A stretch of 64,000 bases of DNA from Tolumonas osonensis (GCF_014202415.1 NZ_JACHGR010000006.1:124001-188000); one strand, 5' to 3'; counted from the first letter of the stretch, positions 49,495 to 58,741 are shown. A program made the numbers and translations. Notes: generated by a model from the sequence alone, not told the origin.

Positions 49495-50856
49495 TTATTT
49501 CAGATAGTCGAGATAAGGTGACTGACGGGCAATCATCAGGTCGACCATTTCCGGAATGCAGCGGCATTTATCGTTTACCGAATCGACCAGCAGCGCCTGG
49601 ATGACCAGCTCTTTTGACTGATTCAGGACAGCCTCTGCTGTCAGATCATGTACCGCAACCTGGTTGGCCAGCAATCCGCCGATGCCAGCCGGCATTTCCA
49701 GCTGAATACCGTGCACACCTTTATTGTCAATGATGGCCGGCACCTCGACGGAAATGAATTCCGGTAATTGTCTGATATAACCTTTGTTCGGAATGTTGAC
49801 CGCGGCTTCTTCATAACCGGCGTTCGTCAGAATGCCTTCCATGATAGGGACAACGCGCTCTTTGAGTTTCAGCTCGATTTTTGGTTCAACATGTCCCAGA
49901 TAATCGCGGTAGAAGGCATAAAAATCGAGGATACCGCGATGGTCACTGACGTCATAAGCCCAGCGGATATATTCGCCGAAGTGGCTGTCACCGGTGATCG
50001 GCAGATAATTGAATTTCTCCAGTATTTCTTTAAACAGGGTTCGGTCAGCCCACGGATAAGCGCTGTCGATACCACCCATGGCATCCCGCTCGGTGGCGCC
50101 TTCGGTCTCAATCAGTTTTCCGTGCTTGCGGGTGTAATTCAGGATATCGGCAAACCCGGGCAATTTCTCAAAATAGGCCGGCGCTTTGGCGCGGATATCG
50201 GCGTAAGCGTCTTTGCCGGAATCACGGTAATTGGCATTCAGCAGCACACTGAAATGGTTCAGACCGCCGGCACGTAAGGCCAGATTGCTGAACGGGGTAT
50301 CCAGAATTTCAGGCAGATAGCGTTCCAGCGATGCAATTTCATGGCACATACCGACAAAGTTCAGTTCCGGGAACTTGCGGTGGACGGTAGTGCAGATGCG
50401 GCTCATCGGGTTGGAGTAATTGAAAATCCAGGCATCCGGACAAATAGCTGCGATATCTTCACAGATCGCCAGAATTGGCGGAATGATGCGCAGGGAGTGG
50501 AACAGACCACCGGGGCCGCCGTTTTCGCCATAAACCTGTCTGATGCCGTATTGCAGCGGAATCTGCCAGTCCATGTCCCACAGAGCAAAGCGATCGCCGA
50601 CTTCAATCGAGATCATGATGAAGTTCGCGCCTTTCAGGGCTTCTTTCCGGTTGGTGGTGGCACTGATGGTGAAAGGCAGATCTTTTTCTGCGATAAATTT
50701 CCGGGCGGTCTCTTCGGTTAAGGCCAGTGATTTCGGGTTGATGTCATGTAATACGATTTCACTGCCTGCCAGCGTTTGACTCTGGAAAATATCACCGAGT
50801 GTGCCATAACCGAACTGAGCACTGCCTGCACCGATAAGGACGATCTTGGTTGTCAT
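49495..50856 (-). CDS. Glycoside hydrolase family 4 enzyme (alpha-glycosidase type)
   Basis: NAD- and divalent-metal-dependent glycosidase of GH4, which oxidises C3 of the sugar before elimination. Seen: Rossmann start KIVLIGAGSAQFG, NYSNPM (146-151), metal-site motif C171-H172-E173-I, and GLNHF with His 201. GH4 enzymes vary (alpha-glucosidase, alpha-galactosidase, alpha-glucuronidase/galacturonidase). The C-H-E type motif is, from memory, linked to uronidase-like members, while MelA has C-H-S, so a uronic-acid substrate is a possibility only. 453 residues; AGGAGAG before ATG 50856. Divergent from the LysR gene, its probable regulator. Confidence 0.85.
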   Translation of the reverse strand: MTTKIVLIGAGSAQFGYGTLGDIFQSQTLAGSEIVLHDINPKSLALTEETARKFIAEKDLPFTISATTNRKEALKGANFIMISIEVGDRFALWDMDWQIPLQYGIRQVYGENGGPGGLFHSLRIIPPILAICEDIAAICPDAWIFNYSNPMSRICTTVHRKFPELNFVGMCHEIASLERYLPEILDTPFSNLALRAGGLNHFSVLLNANYRDSGKDAYADIRAKAPAYFEKLPGFADILNYTRKHGKLIETEGATERDAMGGIDSAYPWADRTLFKEILEKFNYLPITGDSHFGEYIRWAYDVSDHRGILDFYAFYRDYLGHVEPKIELKLKERVVPIMEGILTNAGYEEAAVNIPNKGYIRQLPEFISVEVPAIIDNKGVHGIQLEMPAGIGGLLANQVAVHDLTAEAVLNQSKELVIQALLVDSVNDKCRCIPEMVDLMIARQSPYLDYLK

Positions 50857-51042
50857 GAAATTCTCTCCTGAAATATCTGTCTGTTCTTGTGTAACAATTT
50901 GATTAGATAAGGTTTTTATACCTGTGTCCCGGGTGAAAAGGTCGGGTTGAAAATGATATTAGAGAGTGCGCAGACATATAGGAAATGGTAGTTTTGAGCC
51001 TGGCCATTGATTAAATCAATTTCATAACCGGGAGCTGTGATC

Positions 51043-51963
51043 ATGGACAAGGTTTTACGGCAATTCCTCGAAGTGGCAACGCTCAAAAATGTGACGCATG
51101 CTGCAAATAAACTATGCATGAATCAATCCACGCTGAGCATCAATATTAAACGGCTGGAAGAATCGCTCGGTGTACCGTTGCTCGTCCGTTCCTCCAGCGG
51201 TGTGGAGCTGACTGAATTCGGGCACGTGGTACTGGAAGAGGCGCGTATCATGCAGCGGCTGCATGACAATACGCTCACCAAAATCGGCTTTTTGAAAGAG
51301 CGTCTGGAGCGTGAGTTGAAAGTAGGCTCAGGCCATGCGGAGTGGCATCTGTTTGTCCGCGACAGCGTCAGAACATACCGGCAGCGACATCCTTCGGCCA
51401 ATATCCATACCGAGATCGGAAATAATCTGCGGCTTATGGATCAGCTCTTGAGTGGCGATCTGGATCTTTCTGTAGGGAATGAGATTTACGGTCTCAACCG
51501 CAATGCGGGTGTACTGTTTATTCCGTTGTATCAGGCAACCAACAAGGCATTCGTCCGGTCGGCACATCCGCTGGCATTACGGTCATGTACCGCGGATGAT
51601 TTGAAGGATTATCCGGCAATCCATCTGACACCGAATGAAAGCCGTTATTATCACGTCATGGATGAGTTATACCTTAAGGAACACGGCAGTTCGGTGCATA
51701 TGGCAGAAAAAATCGTTTATTCCAGTAATACGATGGAAGCCTGTATTGAAACGCTGGAAGGAACCAATGCGATCTTGTTTTTTCCGGGCAGCATGGAGAG
51801 TTACTTCAGCCAGTTCAACATTGTCAGCCTGCAGCTGACCGAAAATCAGAAAACCAATTCAATCGGGATCTATATGTTGCGGGAGCGGCATCAGGATCCG
51901 CAACTGAACGATATGCTGCAACTGATGCAGCAGAATCTGCAGGAGAAACGGCATCTGGTGTAA
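51043..51963 (+). CDS. LysR-family transcriptional regulator
   Basis: N-terminal winged helix-turn-helix (residues 1-60: FLEVATLKNVTHAANKLCMN, QSTLSINIKRLEESLGVPLL) and a C-terminal ligand-binding domain; 306 residues. ATG 51043 lies 8 bases after GGAG. Divergent from the GH4 gene with a 186-bp spacer, the classic LysR layout, so it probably controls that gene in response to a related sugar. A short dyad AGGT-N6-ACCT (50909-50922) in the spacer could be part of its site. Confidence 0.88.
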   Translation: MDKVLRQFLEVATLKNVTHAANKLCMNQSTLSINIKRLEESLGVPLLVRSSSGVELTEFGHVVLEEARIMQRLHDNTLTKIGFLKERLERELKVGSGHAEWHLFVRDSVRTYRQRHPSANIHTEIGNNLRLMDQLLSGDLDLSVGNEIYGLNRNAGVLFIPLYQATNKAFVRSAHPLALRSCTADDLKDYPAIHLTPNESRYYHVMDELYLKEHGSSVHMAEKIVYSSNTMEACIETLEGTNAILFFPGSMESYFSQFNIVSLQLTENQKTNSIGIYMLRERHQDPQLNDMLQLMQQNLQEKRHLV

Positions 51964-51995
51964 TGCCCTTCAATGTCTGGCGAAATTGAAGGGCA
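51964..51995. terminator. Hairpin between convergent LysR and YcbL-like genes
   Basis: Eleven-base stem TGCCCTTCAAT / ATTGAAGGGCA, 10-base loop, right after the LysR stop. No T-run, so termination strength is uncertain. Confidence 0.55.
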
Positions 51996-52006
51996 ATGGT
52001 CGTGTT

Positions 52007-52651
52007 TTACCAGATTGGCTGGCAGAGGTAAGGGTTGCTGACGCGCTCGTGACCCAGTGTCGACATAGGACCATGACCCGGGATGAATTTCACGTCATCG
52101 CCCAGCGGCAGCAGTTTTTTGGTAATGGCACTGATCAGATCGGTGTGGTTACCCTGCGGGAAATCGGTCCGGCCGACAGAGCCGTTAAACAGCACATCAC
52201 CGACAATCGCCAGGTGGCTTTCCGGGTGATAAAAGACCACGTGACCCGGGGTATGACCGGGGCAGTGCAGGATCTGCAACTGCAGGTTGCCGACAGCGAC
52301 AGTGTCATTCTCGGTTAACCACTGATCCGGCGTGAAGACATCGGTATGCGCAAAACCGAACATCTCGGATTGTGCTGGCAGCGCGTTCAGCCAGAAAGCA
52401 TCCGCCTGATGCGGGCCAACGATCGGACAGCCGGTACGCTGACGAAGTTTATCGGCACCACCAACATGATCCAGATGGCCATGCGTCAGTAACAGCTTGG
52501 TCAGCTTCAGCTGTTTTTTCTCAACGGCCTGCAACAGTTTTTCGATATCACCGCCTGGATCGACAAGGGCGGCTTCATTGGTTTCATCGCACCAGAGCAG
52601 CGTGCAATTTTGCTGAAAAGCGGTTACCGGAATGATCTGATACTGCAACAT
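52007..52651 (-). CDS. YcbL-type MBL-fold hydrolase (glyoxalase II-like)
   Basis: Metallo-beta-lactamase fold hydrolase; the zinc motif [10 protein letters not shown], further His in [12 protein letters not shown], Asp in VGDVLF and a final PGHGPMS complete the two-metal site. It lacks the long C-terminal substrate domain of GloB; E. coli YcbL (type II glyoxalase-like, 215 residues) is the nearest known relative. 214 residues. Last of a possible cobC-btuR-ycbL series, 59 bp after btuR. Confidence 0.88.
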   Translation of the reverse strand: MLQYQIIPVTAFQQNCTLLWCDETNEAALVDPGGDIEKLLQAVEKKQLKLTKLLLTHGHLDHVGGADKLRQRTGCPIVGPHQADAFWLNALPAQSEMFGFAHTDVFTPDQWLTENDTVAVGNLQLQILHCPGHTPGHVVFYHPESHLAIVGDVLFNGSVGRTDFPQGNHTDLISAITKKLLPLGDDVKFIPGHGPMSTLGHERVSNPYLCQPIW

Positions 52652-52710
52652 GATGTGTCCTGTAATTCATTTTTCCAAATGGTAACCATGCACACGCCGG
52701 AATACCACTA

Positions 52711-53316
52711 TTACCAGTCGATGCCTTTCTGGGCTTTTATGCCATTGTTGAAGGCATGTTTGACATTTTTTATCTCGCTGACGGTATCCGCCAGTTCCAG
52801 CAGCGCCCGGTGACAGCCACGACCGGTAATGATGACGTGCTGGTGTAGCGGGCGGTTCGTCAGCGCGGTAATCACTTCATCTACATCCAGATAGTGATAG
52901 GCAACCATATATGTCAGCTCATCCAGCAGCACGACGTCATATTGATCCGAGGCCAGCATCCGTTTGGCTTCCTGCCACACCAGCTGCGCGGCCTGCTGAT
53001 CTTTTTCCTTGTTCTGTGTTTCCCAGGTAAAGCCGGTCGCCATGATATGAAACTCGACACCGGCTTTTTGTAACAATACCCGTTCACCACATTCCCAGGT
53101 GCCCTTGATGAACTGCACGACGCCGGCATGCAGACCATGACCCACAGCACGGGTCACGGTACCGAAACCGGAGGTGCTTTTACCTTTGCCGTCACCGGTG
53201 ATGATGATCAGAATGCCTCGTTCATCCTGTGCGGCTGCAATGCGGGCATCGACTTTTTCTTTCAGCCGTTGCTGACGGGCCTGGTAGCGTTGCTGGCGTT
53301 CACTGTTTTCTTCCAT
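52711..53316 (-). CDS. btuR: BtuR/CobO, cob(I)alamin adenosyltransferase
   Basis: Forms adenosylcobalamin or adenosylcobinamide from ATP. P-loop GDGKGKST (41-48), a basic N-terminal helix and LLDELTYMVAYHYLD with the Walker-B-like Asp-Glu; the C terminus EIKNVKHAFNNGIKAQKGIDW-type end is typical. 201 residues (196 in E. coli). GGAG before ATG 53316; 12 bp after cobC. Confidence 0.95.
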   Translation of the reverse strand: MEENSERQQRYQARQQRLKEKVDARIAAAQDERGILIIITGDGKGKSTSGFGTVTRAVGHGLHAGVVQFIKGTWECGERVLLQKAGVEFHIMATGFTWETQNKEKDQQAAQLVWQEAKRMLASDQYDVVLLDELTYMVAYHYLDVDEVITALTNRPLHQHVIITGRGCHRALLELADTVSEIKNVKHAFNNGIKAQKGIDW

Positions 53317-53328
53317 TTGATTCTCCGG

Positions 53329-53958
53329 TCAGATAGCAGGGGATGGCCGGCCAATAAAACGGATCTGAGGATAAACGCCATCCTCGGTATACAGAACCTG
53401 TATCCGTGTTATCGAGCCATAATCAATCCGCAGGTGCTGATAATAATCAGCGGATTGCCAGTTTACGCACAGGAGCTGCGCAAGGATCATCCGGATAACA
53501 CCGGCATGCGTTACCACCAATGCCTGCGTACCGCGACACTGCTGTAATAACGATTGCCATACCTGTGTGATCCGGTTTTTAAACGCCAGCAACGATTCGC
53601 CTTCCGGCGGTGTGACTTCCGCCGGTGCTTGCCAGAACTTCTCCAGTTCCGGCCAGCGGGTCTGGAGATGATCGAACGTATGGCCATCCCAGTCGCCGAA
53701 ATTCATTTCCCGCAACTGCGGGTCGGTATTCAGTTGCAGAGCATGCCGGCGGCTGTAATCTTTGGCAAAACGATGGCAACGTTGCAGCGGTGAACTGATC
53801 ACCTGCTGATATTGCAGATCAATATTCACCGACTGTTGCATCTGTCGCCAGCCGGATTCACTCAGGGCAACATCGGTGTGGCCATATAAACCGGCATCAC
53901 CGGCAATCGCGCCGTGACGCAGTAAATCAATAATCGCGCTCTGATAAGAGGAGTTCAT
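53329..53958 (-). CDS. cobC: CobC-type alpha-ribazole phosphatase (histidine phosphatase family)
   Basis: Histidine phosphatase with phospho-acceptor motif LLRHG (R14-H15-G16), SSPLQRCHRFA, REMNFGDWDG with the conserved Glu region, and VVTHAGVIRMI. CobC removes phosphate from alpha-ribazole-5'-phosphate in the lower-loop branch of B12 synthesis; btuR directly downstream and cobT 5 kb away support that call over a general phosphatase. ATG 53958 follows AAAGGACAA; 209 residues. Confidence 0.85.
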   Translation of the reverse strand: MNSSYQSAIIDLLRHGAIAGDAGLYGHTDVALSESGWRQMQQSVNIDLQYQQVISSPLQRCHRFAKDYSRRHALQLNTDPQLREMNFGDWDGHTFDHLQTRWPELEKFWQAPAEVTPPEGESLLAFKNRITQVWQSLLQQCRGTQALVVTHAGVIRMILAQLLCVNWQSADYYQHLRIDYGSITRIQVLYTEDGVYPQIRFIGRPSPAI

Positions 53959-54105
53959 GGTTGTCCTTTCAGAGACCATGGTCGCTGAACAATAATAATG
54001 TTGAAAACAAGGCGTAATAAATTGGATTTTAACCCTCAAAGGATCTTTGTGCCATCAGAGGGGTATGAAAAAAGGATAATTATGAGTCTGAAAAGGTGGG
54101 AATGG

Positions 54106-54846
54106 TCAGTAAGGGCTTCGGATGTTAAATATTCCAGATGTTTGCTGTGAACACTTGTATAAATGTCCCAATGTTGCCGGTTCATTACCGAAGATGCTTT
54201 TTAGCTGTGCCAGATATAATTCGGCCGTTGATATTGCGTCGGTTAATGCGTTGTGAGCGTTATAATCGGGCAGTTGATAGCGCTTCCTGATGGAGGATAA
54301 ACGATAGTCCCGAACCGGGTTTCTGCTATTAGTCCGGTATTGTTCCAGGGATAGGGTGTCGATCCATAATAGGGGTAATCCCTTGAGACCGAATGTTTTC
54401 AGCAGGTATTGTTCTGTAAACCGCTTTTCCATAATACTACCGTGCGCCAGCAGTATCTTATTATGCATGGCATGGAACAGAGCATTGAATGCGGCCTCCG
54501 GTGAAATTCCGGTAGTCAGCATTTCCGGTACGATATGATTTATAACCGCAGTATCCGGGCTGACACTAGTATTCCCGTTCAGATAATGATGGGTTGCTGT
54601 GTTCAACTGAATAACGCCGCTGGTTATTGTCACGTATCCCATGCTCAAAATATGGTCTCGTGATGCGTCCATGCCCGTTGTTTCAAAATCAATCGACAGC
54701 ACATCAAGCGTATCAAGCTGCTGATCAATTTTCGGATAGGCATTAGCCAGCAATGACCGGATGAAGGAGGGTAATTCTTTCCTTATCAGATATTCTCTTC
54801 TGGTTTTGTCCAGCCGGGTTAACGGGTGAAAGCGATGACTAAACAT
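54106..54846 (-). CDS. DEDDh-type 3'-5' exonuclease
   Basis: DnaQ-like exonuclease of 246 residues. Exo I D53-F-E55 (SIDFETTGMD) and Exo III H198-x4-D203 are clear; the Exo II acidic position seems to be E140 in LLAHGSIMEKRF. A helical N-terminal 45 residues precede the domain. It starts 5 bp after the cNMP/CBS/DUF294 gene and is surely co-transcribed. Such pairs are common in marine gammaproteobacteria near sodium/solute symporters; the substrate is unknown. Confidence 0.87.
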   Translation of the reverse strand: MFSHRFHPLTRLDKTRREYLIRKELPSFIRSLLANAYPKIDQQLDTLDVLSIDFETTGMDASRDHILSMGYVTITSGVIQLNTATHHYLNGNTSVSPDTAVINHIVPEMLTTGISPEAAFNALFHAMHNKILLAHGSIMEKRFTEQYLLKTFGLKGLPLLWIDTLSLEQYRTNSRNPVRDYRLSSIRKRYQLPDYNAHNALTDAISTAELYLAQLKSIFGNEPATLGHLYKCSQQTSGIFNIRSPY

Positions 54847-54851
54847 AGCCG

Positions 54852-56714
54852 TCAGCAGAATCGCATCCGGGTGACCTCCTGAATATTCGCAATAATACGA
54901 AATGCATCCTTGAGGTGTTTACGTTCAAAATTACCGAATTCATCCGGGATAATATTGTTGTTAAGTTCTTTTCCCTGCTGAAGCGCATGCAGCTGATGGG
55001 TGTAGCGTATCTGATTAACAAACTGATACGTCCCAAGCAGATCTTTTAATGACTCTTCGTTGATAGCTCCGTGAGTGAAAGCATAACGGAAGCGCTCTTC
55101 GGTGCCAGTTTCGGTACCGTCGGCGTACAAACAATAAATCCGGGCGAGGTCAACCAGCAGGTTGATTGCTGCTTTCTTAATGTTGAGGGTATGTTCATGC
55201 GCCCCCTCTTTGATGAGAACCAGGTTATTGAATATTCCGAGTGGCGGTTTGAACGAAATCGCATTTCTGACCAGTGCGGCCATAAATTTTGTATTGTCTT
55301 TAATCTGGGTGTGCAGATAGTTGTTCAGCTCAAGAAACAGGGTATGACTACCAGCCACCGGGCGAATATCAAGGAAAACACTGAGGTTCAGCAGCATGTC
55401 ATATTCCGGGTTTGTTGCCCATTTACGGTAATACGTTTTCCAAACTTCCAGACGTTGGCACCATTTACCGGTAGCGGCCATGAACCGGCCCGAGCATAAA
55501 GGATAGCCGCACTGCGCCAGGCCTTTACATACATAAATGGCCAAATGATTGAAATAAAGACGATCTTTCTCACTGGCAGAATCAGAGAAAACAATAGCGC
55601 TGTCTTGATCGGACAACATGTGAATTTCGTTACGGGCATGAGAGCCGGCAGCGATCCAGGTATATTCACAGGGTGCTTTGCCTAAATAGGCTTCGGCCAT
55701 TTCAATCAGTTTACGGTTATACGTATCCATGATCATGGCCATAACTTGGCCGATAATGTCTGGTTTTACCTTGCCTTCTGCCAGCGCTTCAAAGATTGCC
55801 TGTCGTTCCGCTGTCAGCTGGGCGAGCTCATCCAGTGTTTTGCAATGATTGATTTTGTCGATAATGAATATAGCCTGCACACTGTGACGCTGAACCAGCT
55901 CGGATGGCGTAAGCAATCCTGTAACCTGGTTCTTATCATCAAGAACCGGCAGGTTCCGGATATTGTATTGCATCATGACAGAGGTTGCTTTCAGCACTAA
56001 GTCATCGGCCCGGATAGTATGTGGATGTCGGGTCATGACAGTGGAGACGGGTTTTGTAATATCGACACCCTGAGCGACAACGCGTTTCGTCATGTCCTTG
56101 TCAGTGATTAAACCAACCAGTTTCCCGTTATCCACGATGGCGGCACAGGAGGTCCGGGCAATATCCCGCATTTCACGCGCCACTTGCTGAATACTGGTAT
56201 CCGGTTTGGTAACAACAATATTGCTGCTGGCAATTTCTGCAACTTTTTTAAAAAACAGCCCTTTTTCATCTGCAGACCAGACGACTTCCAGTGCGGACTG
56301 AATACGGGTTTGTGCATTAGCTGCAAAATGAGATAGCAAGGAGGGGGTCCCAGCCAGCAGCGAGAGCAGTGCGGGATGAGAGATCCGGTAAATCAGTGTG
56401 TTTTCGATGGCGGTAACGCTGTAGGCGGATGCTGGATCTTTCTGTTCGGAAAGTAACGTAAATCCAAACATATCTTCCGGGCCCAGTTTGGCGCGGAGTA
56501 CCCCATTCGGTTTTCGCTGCTCGATAGAGCCCGTGCGGATAATATAAAGATACCCATTATTTTTATCATCCGGCGGTGTCATGTGCTCACCTCTGGCCAG
56601 ATAGATAATCTCTATTGCTGCTGCAACATTATTCAGCAATGGCTCGGGGAATTTATCGAAGGGATCAATTTTTTCGATAAATTCCACAATATTGGGTAGT
56701 AATGTCTGGTTCAT
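54852..56714 (-). CDS. cNMP-binding / CBS-pair / DUF294 nucleotidyltransferase-like protein
   Basis: Predicted cytoplasmic signalling protein of 620 residues. Domains in order: cyclic-nucleotide-binding fold (about 18-135), two CBS motifs (about 156-275), DUF294 nucleotidyltransferase-like domain with GSHARNE (357-363) and the acidic pair D369/D371, and a helical DUF294 C-terminal domain. The nucleotidyl acceptor is unknown (GlnD-like by fold). ATG 56714 (MNQTLLPN) is chosen; a longer frame would run into the symporter gene. Lies 67 bp after the symporter and 5 bp before the exonuclease. Confidence 0.9.
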   Translation of the reverse strand: MNQTLLPNIVEFIEKIDPFDKFPEPLLNNVAAAIEIIYLARGEHMTPPDDKNNGYLYIIRTGSIEQRKPNGVLRAKLGPEDMFGFTLLSEQKDPASAYSVTAIENTLIYRISHPALLSLLAGTPSLLSHFAANAQTRIQSALEVVWSADEKGLFFKKVAEIASSNIVVTKPDTSIQQVAREMRDIARTSCAAIVDNGKLVGLITDKDMTKRVVAQGVDITKPVSTVMTRHPHTIRADDLVLKATSVMMQYNIRNLPVLDDKNQVTGLLTPSELVQRHSVQAIFIIDKINHCKTLDELAQLTAERQAIFEALAEGKVKPDIIGQVMAMIMDTYNRKLIEMAEAYLGKAPCEYTWIAAGSHARNEIHMLSDQDSAIVFSDSASEKDRLYFNHLAIYVCKGLAQCGYPLCSGRFMAATGKWCQRLEVWKTYYRKWATNPEYDMLLNLSVFLDIRPVAGSHTLFLELNNYLHTQIKDNTKFMAALVRNAISFKPPLGIFNNLVLIKEGAHEHTLNIKKAAINLLVDLARIYCLYADGTETGTEERFRYAFTHGAINEESLKDLLGTYQFVNQIRYTHQLHALQQGKELNNNIIPDEFGNFERKHLKDAFRIIANIQEVTRMRFC

Positions 56715-56781
56715 TGCGGGTTCCGCCGGAAAAAAGGAAACCCCGCCAAATGTATTGACGGGGCCGTGGTATGCAGTCTGA

Positions 56782-58413
56782 TTACCAGAATACTGTATAC
56801 AGGACAGCAAGGATCAGCATGATGGCGTAAGAGGCAATATTAAAACTGCGATCGGTAGCGAACATGGATGATTCTAGTGAAATACCTTTTGGATCATCGT
56901 CATTTACGGAAGTGCTCAGACTGGTAAATGCGATTACTACGATGGTGAAGAGCAGGGTATAGAGCATCTGATCCAGGAATGGCATAGACAGTGGCATGAT
57001 CTTCAGGAACAGGGCAAATGGAATGGACAGAACCACACCGGTGATTGCGCCTTTACTGGTTGTCTTTTTCCAGAACAGACCGAGCAGGAAGACGGCGAGG
57101 ATCCCCGGGCTAACCAGACCGGTATATTCCTGAATGTACTGGAATGCCTGACCGATACCACCCAGCATTGGTGCAACAAAACAGGCAATGACCAGTGCAA
57201 CAACAGCAGAAGTACGACCCACGTTTACCAGTTTATGGTCACCGGTCTCAGGAGCAATGTAGACCTTGTAAATGTCCATGGTGAAGATGGTTGCGGTAGA
57301 GTTCAACATGGAGGCCAGAGAGGAAACAATTGCGGCGGCGAGAGCGGCGAATACGATGCCTTTGAAGCCAACAGGCAGGAACTGTGTCAGCCATGGATAA
57401 GCTTTGTCTGCCTGTGCTGCACTTGGCATGTTGTTGTGTGCGATCTCGCCTAAGGCAGACATCAGTTGTGGATCAGTGGTGATGACGTATGCTGCGATCC
57501 CGGGTACCACGACCAGGAAAGGAATAATCAGTTTCAGGAAAGCTGCGAAAACAATACCTTTTTGTGCTTCCTGAACGGATTTCGCCGCCAATGTACGTTG
57601 GATAATATATTGGTTGAATCCCCAGTAATACAGGTTGGCAACCCATAGACCACCAATCAGAACAGCAATACCCGGCAGATTCATGTATTGAGGATTGCTC
57701 TGATCCAGAATCATTTCAAAGTGCTCCGGTGCAGCTTCGACCATTTTGGTCAGACCGCTCATCATACCGTCAGCACCACCAATGTAGCTGAGAGCAATGA
57801 AGGTGGTCAGTAAGCCGCCCAGAACCAGGAAGAACACCTGAATAACATCTGTCCAGACGACGGCAGACAAGCCGCCATAAATGGAATAAACCAGAGCGAA
57901 AGCAGCCAGGCCGATAACCGAATAGATGAGCGGAATGCCAAGAATGGTCTGTAGCGCTAGACCACCCAGATAAAGCACGGAGGTCAGGTTAACGAAGATA
58001 TAGAGCCCAATCCAGAAAACAGCCAGAATGGTTTTCAGGTTTTTGTTGAATCGTTTCTCGACGAATTCCGGAATAGTGTAAATGCCTTTATCAATAAAGA
58101 TCGGCAAGAAGTATTTACCGACAATGATAAGCGTAATTGCCGACATCCACTCGTAAGAGGCAATCGCCAGACCAATCGAGTAGCCGGAGCCTGACATACC
58201 AATAAATTGTTCAGCTGAAATATTGGCTGCAATCAGTGACGAGCCTACCGCCCACCAAGGTAATGACTTGCCTGCCAGAAAATAATCTTCCGTGCTTTTC
58301 TGTACCCCTTTTTTATCCCGGGATACCCAGAGACCAACACCTATGATAATTGCCACATACAGGGCAAAGACCAGTATATCCAAGAAGCTTAAGCCAACAT
58401 CTGTAGTAGACAT
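56782..58413 (-). CDS. vSGLT-type Na+/galactose symporter
   Basis: Sodium:solute symporter (SSS family), 14 membrane helices expected, 543 residues: the same length as Vibrio parahaemolyticus vSGLT, with long matching stretches as I recall that sequence. The vSGLT sugar-site residues N64, Q69, E88, S91, N260, Y263 (gate) and K294 all occur at identical numbers here. Galactose (or glucose) uptake is therefore a strong prediction. The promoter region holds a GalR-like operator. Followed on the same strand by the DUF294 and exonuclease genes. Confidence 0.95.
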   Translation of the reverse strand: MSTTDVGLSFLDILVFALYVAIIIGVGLWVSRDKKGVQKSTEDYFLAGKSLPWWAVGSSLIAANISAEQFIGMSGSGYSIGLAIASYEWMSAITLIIVGKYFLPIFIDKGIYTIPEFVEKRFNKNLKTILAVFWIGLYIFVNLTSVLYLGGLALQTILGIPLIYSVIGLAAFALVYSIYGGLSAVVWTDVIQVFFLVLGGLLTTFIALSYIGGADGMMSGLTKMVEAAPEHFEMILDQSNPQYMNLPGIAVLIGGLWVANLYYWGFNQYIIQRTLAAKSVQEAQKGIVFAAFLKLIIPFLVVVPGIAAYVITTDPQLMSALGEIAHNNMPSAAQADKAYPWLTQFLPVGFKGIVFAALAAAIVSSLASMLNSTATIFTMDIYKVYIAPETGDHKLVNVGRTSAVVALVIACFVAPMLGGIGQAFQYIQEYTGLVSPGILAVFLLGLFWKKTTSKGAITGVVLSIPFALFLKIMPLSMPFLDQMLYTLLFTIVVIAFTSLSTSVNDDDPKGISLESSMFATDRSFNIASYAIMLILAVLYTVFW

Positions 58414-58447
58414 CTTTTAATTTTCCATGTGATTAAATCTGCTGTGA

Positions 58448-58463
58448 TTGTAAACGTTTCCAC
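58448..58463 (-). promoter_or_regulatory. GalR/GalS-like operator at the symporter promoter
   Basis: TTGTAAACGTTTCCAC on the plus strand differs from the E. coli galO-E operator at 2 of 16 positions. It overlaps a minus-strand -10-like TACAAT (58447-58452), 35-50 bp before the symporter start, which would suit repression relieved by galactose. Confidence 0.7.
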
Positions 58464-58473
58464 TAATTGCGAA

Positions 58474-58489
58474 TGCAACATTCGTCACA
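58474..58489 (-). promoter_or_regulatory. Possible CRP site of the symporter
   Basis: Minus strand TGTGACGAATGTTGCA: one perfect TGTGA half-site and a degenerate partner. Its centre is about 41 bp upstream of the start point expected from TACAAT at 58447-58452, the class II position. Weak on sequence alone. Confidence 0.4.
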
Positions 58490-58647
58490 TTATTTGCTCC
58501 CCCTGATGAAGAGCTGTGTAAGACAGTACTTGCATTTAAATTGTATATTATTGTTGTTTATAGATTTTTCTGTTTGTGAAACGAGTTATGAAACAATGTG
58601 TAGTATGGTATATGCCCGTCACGGGCATGGAATGATGATATTTTGGT

Positions 58648-58674
58648 ATCGTTTTCACTTAAAGTGAAAACGAT
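58648..58674. repeat. 27-bp perfect palindrome in the cobT-symporter spacer
   Basis: Arms ATCGTTTTCACTT and AAGTGAAAACGAT around a single A. No T-run on either side, so an operator is more likely than a terminator. It stands about 235 bp upstream of the symporter start in a 362-bp spacer (58414-58775) that otherwise holds the GalR-like and CRP-like sites and a GC-rich hairpin. Confidence 0.6.
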
Positions 58675-58741
58675 GTTTCACCGAAAAAGAAGGTAAAGGC
58701 AGGAGTTTGTGACTGGAAAGGGATAGGTTCTGAGAACGGTC

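Noticed and set aside
53959-54105. Cobalamin riboswitch upstream of cobC
   Set aside because: The spacer is under 150 bp, too short for a typical cobalamin riboswitch, and no B12-box-like sequence was recognised. The cobT upstream spacer is shorter still.
56715-56810. Longer N terminus for the DUF294 protein
   Set aside because: It would overlap the symporter end; the ATG at 56714 precedes the conserved domain and has a GGAA site.
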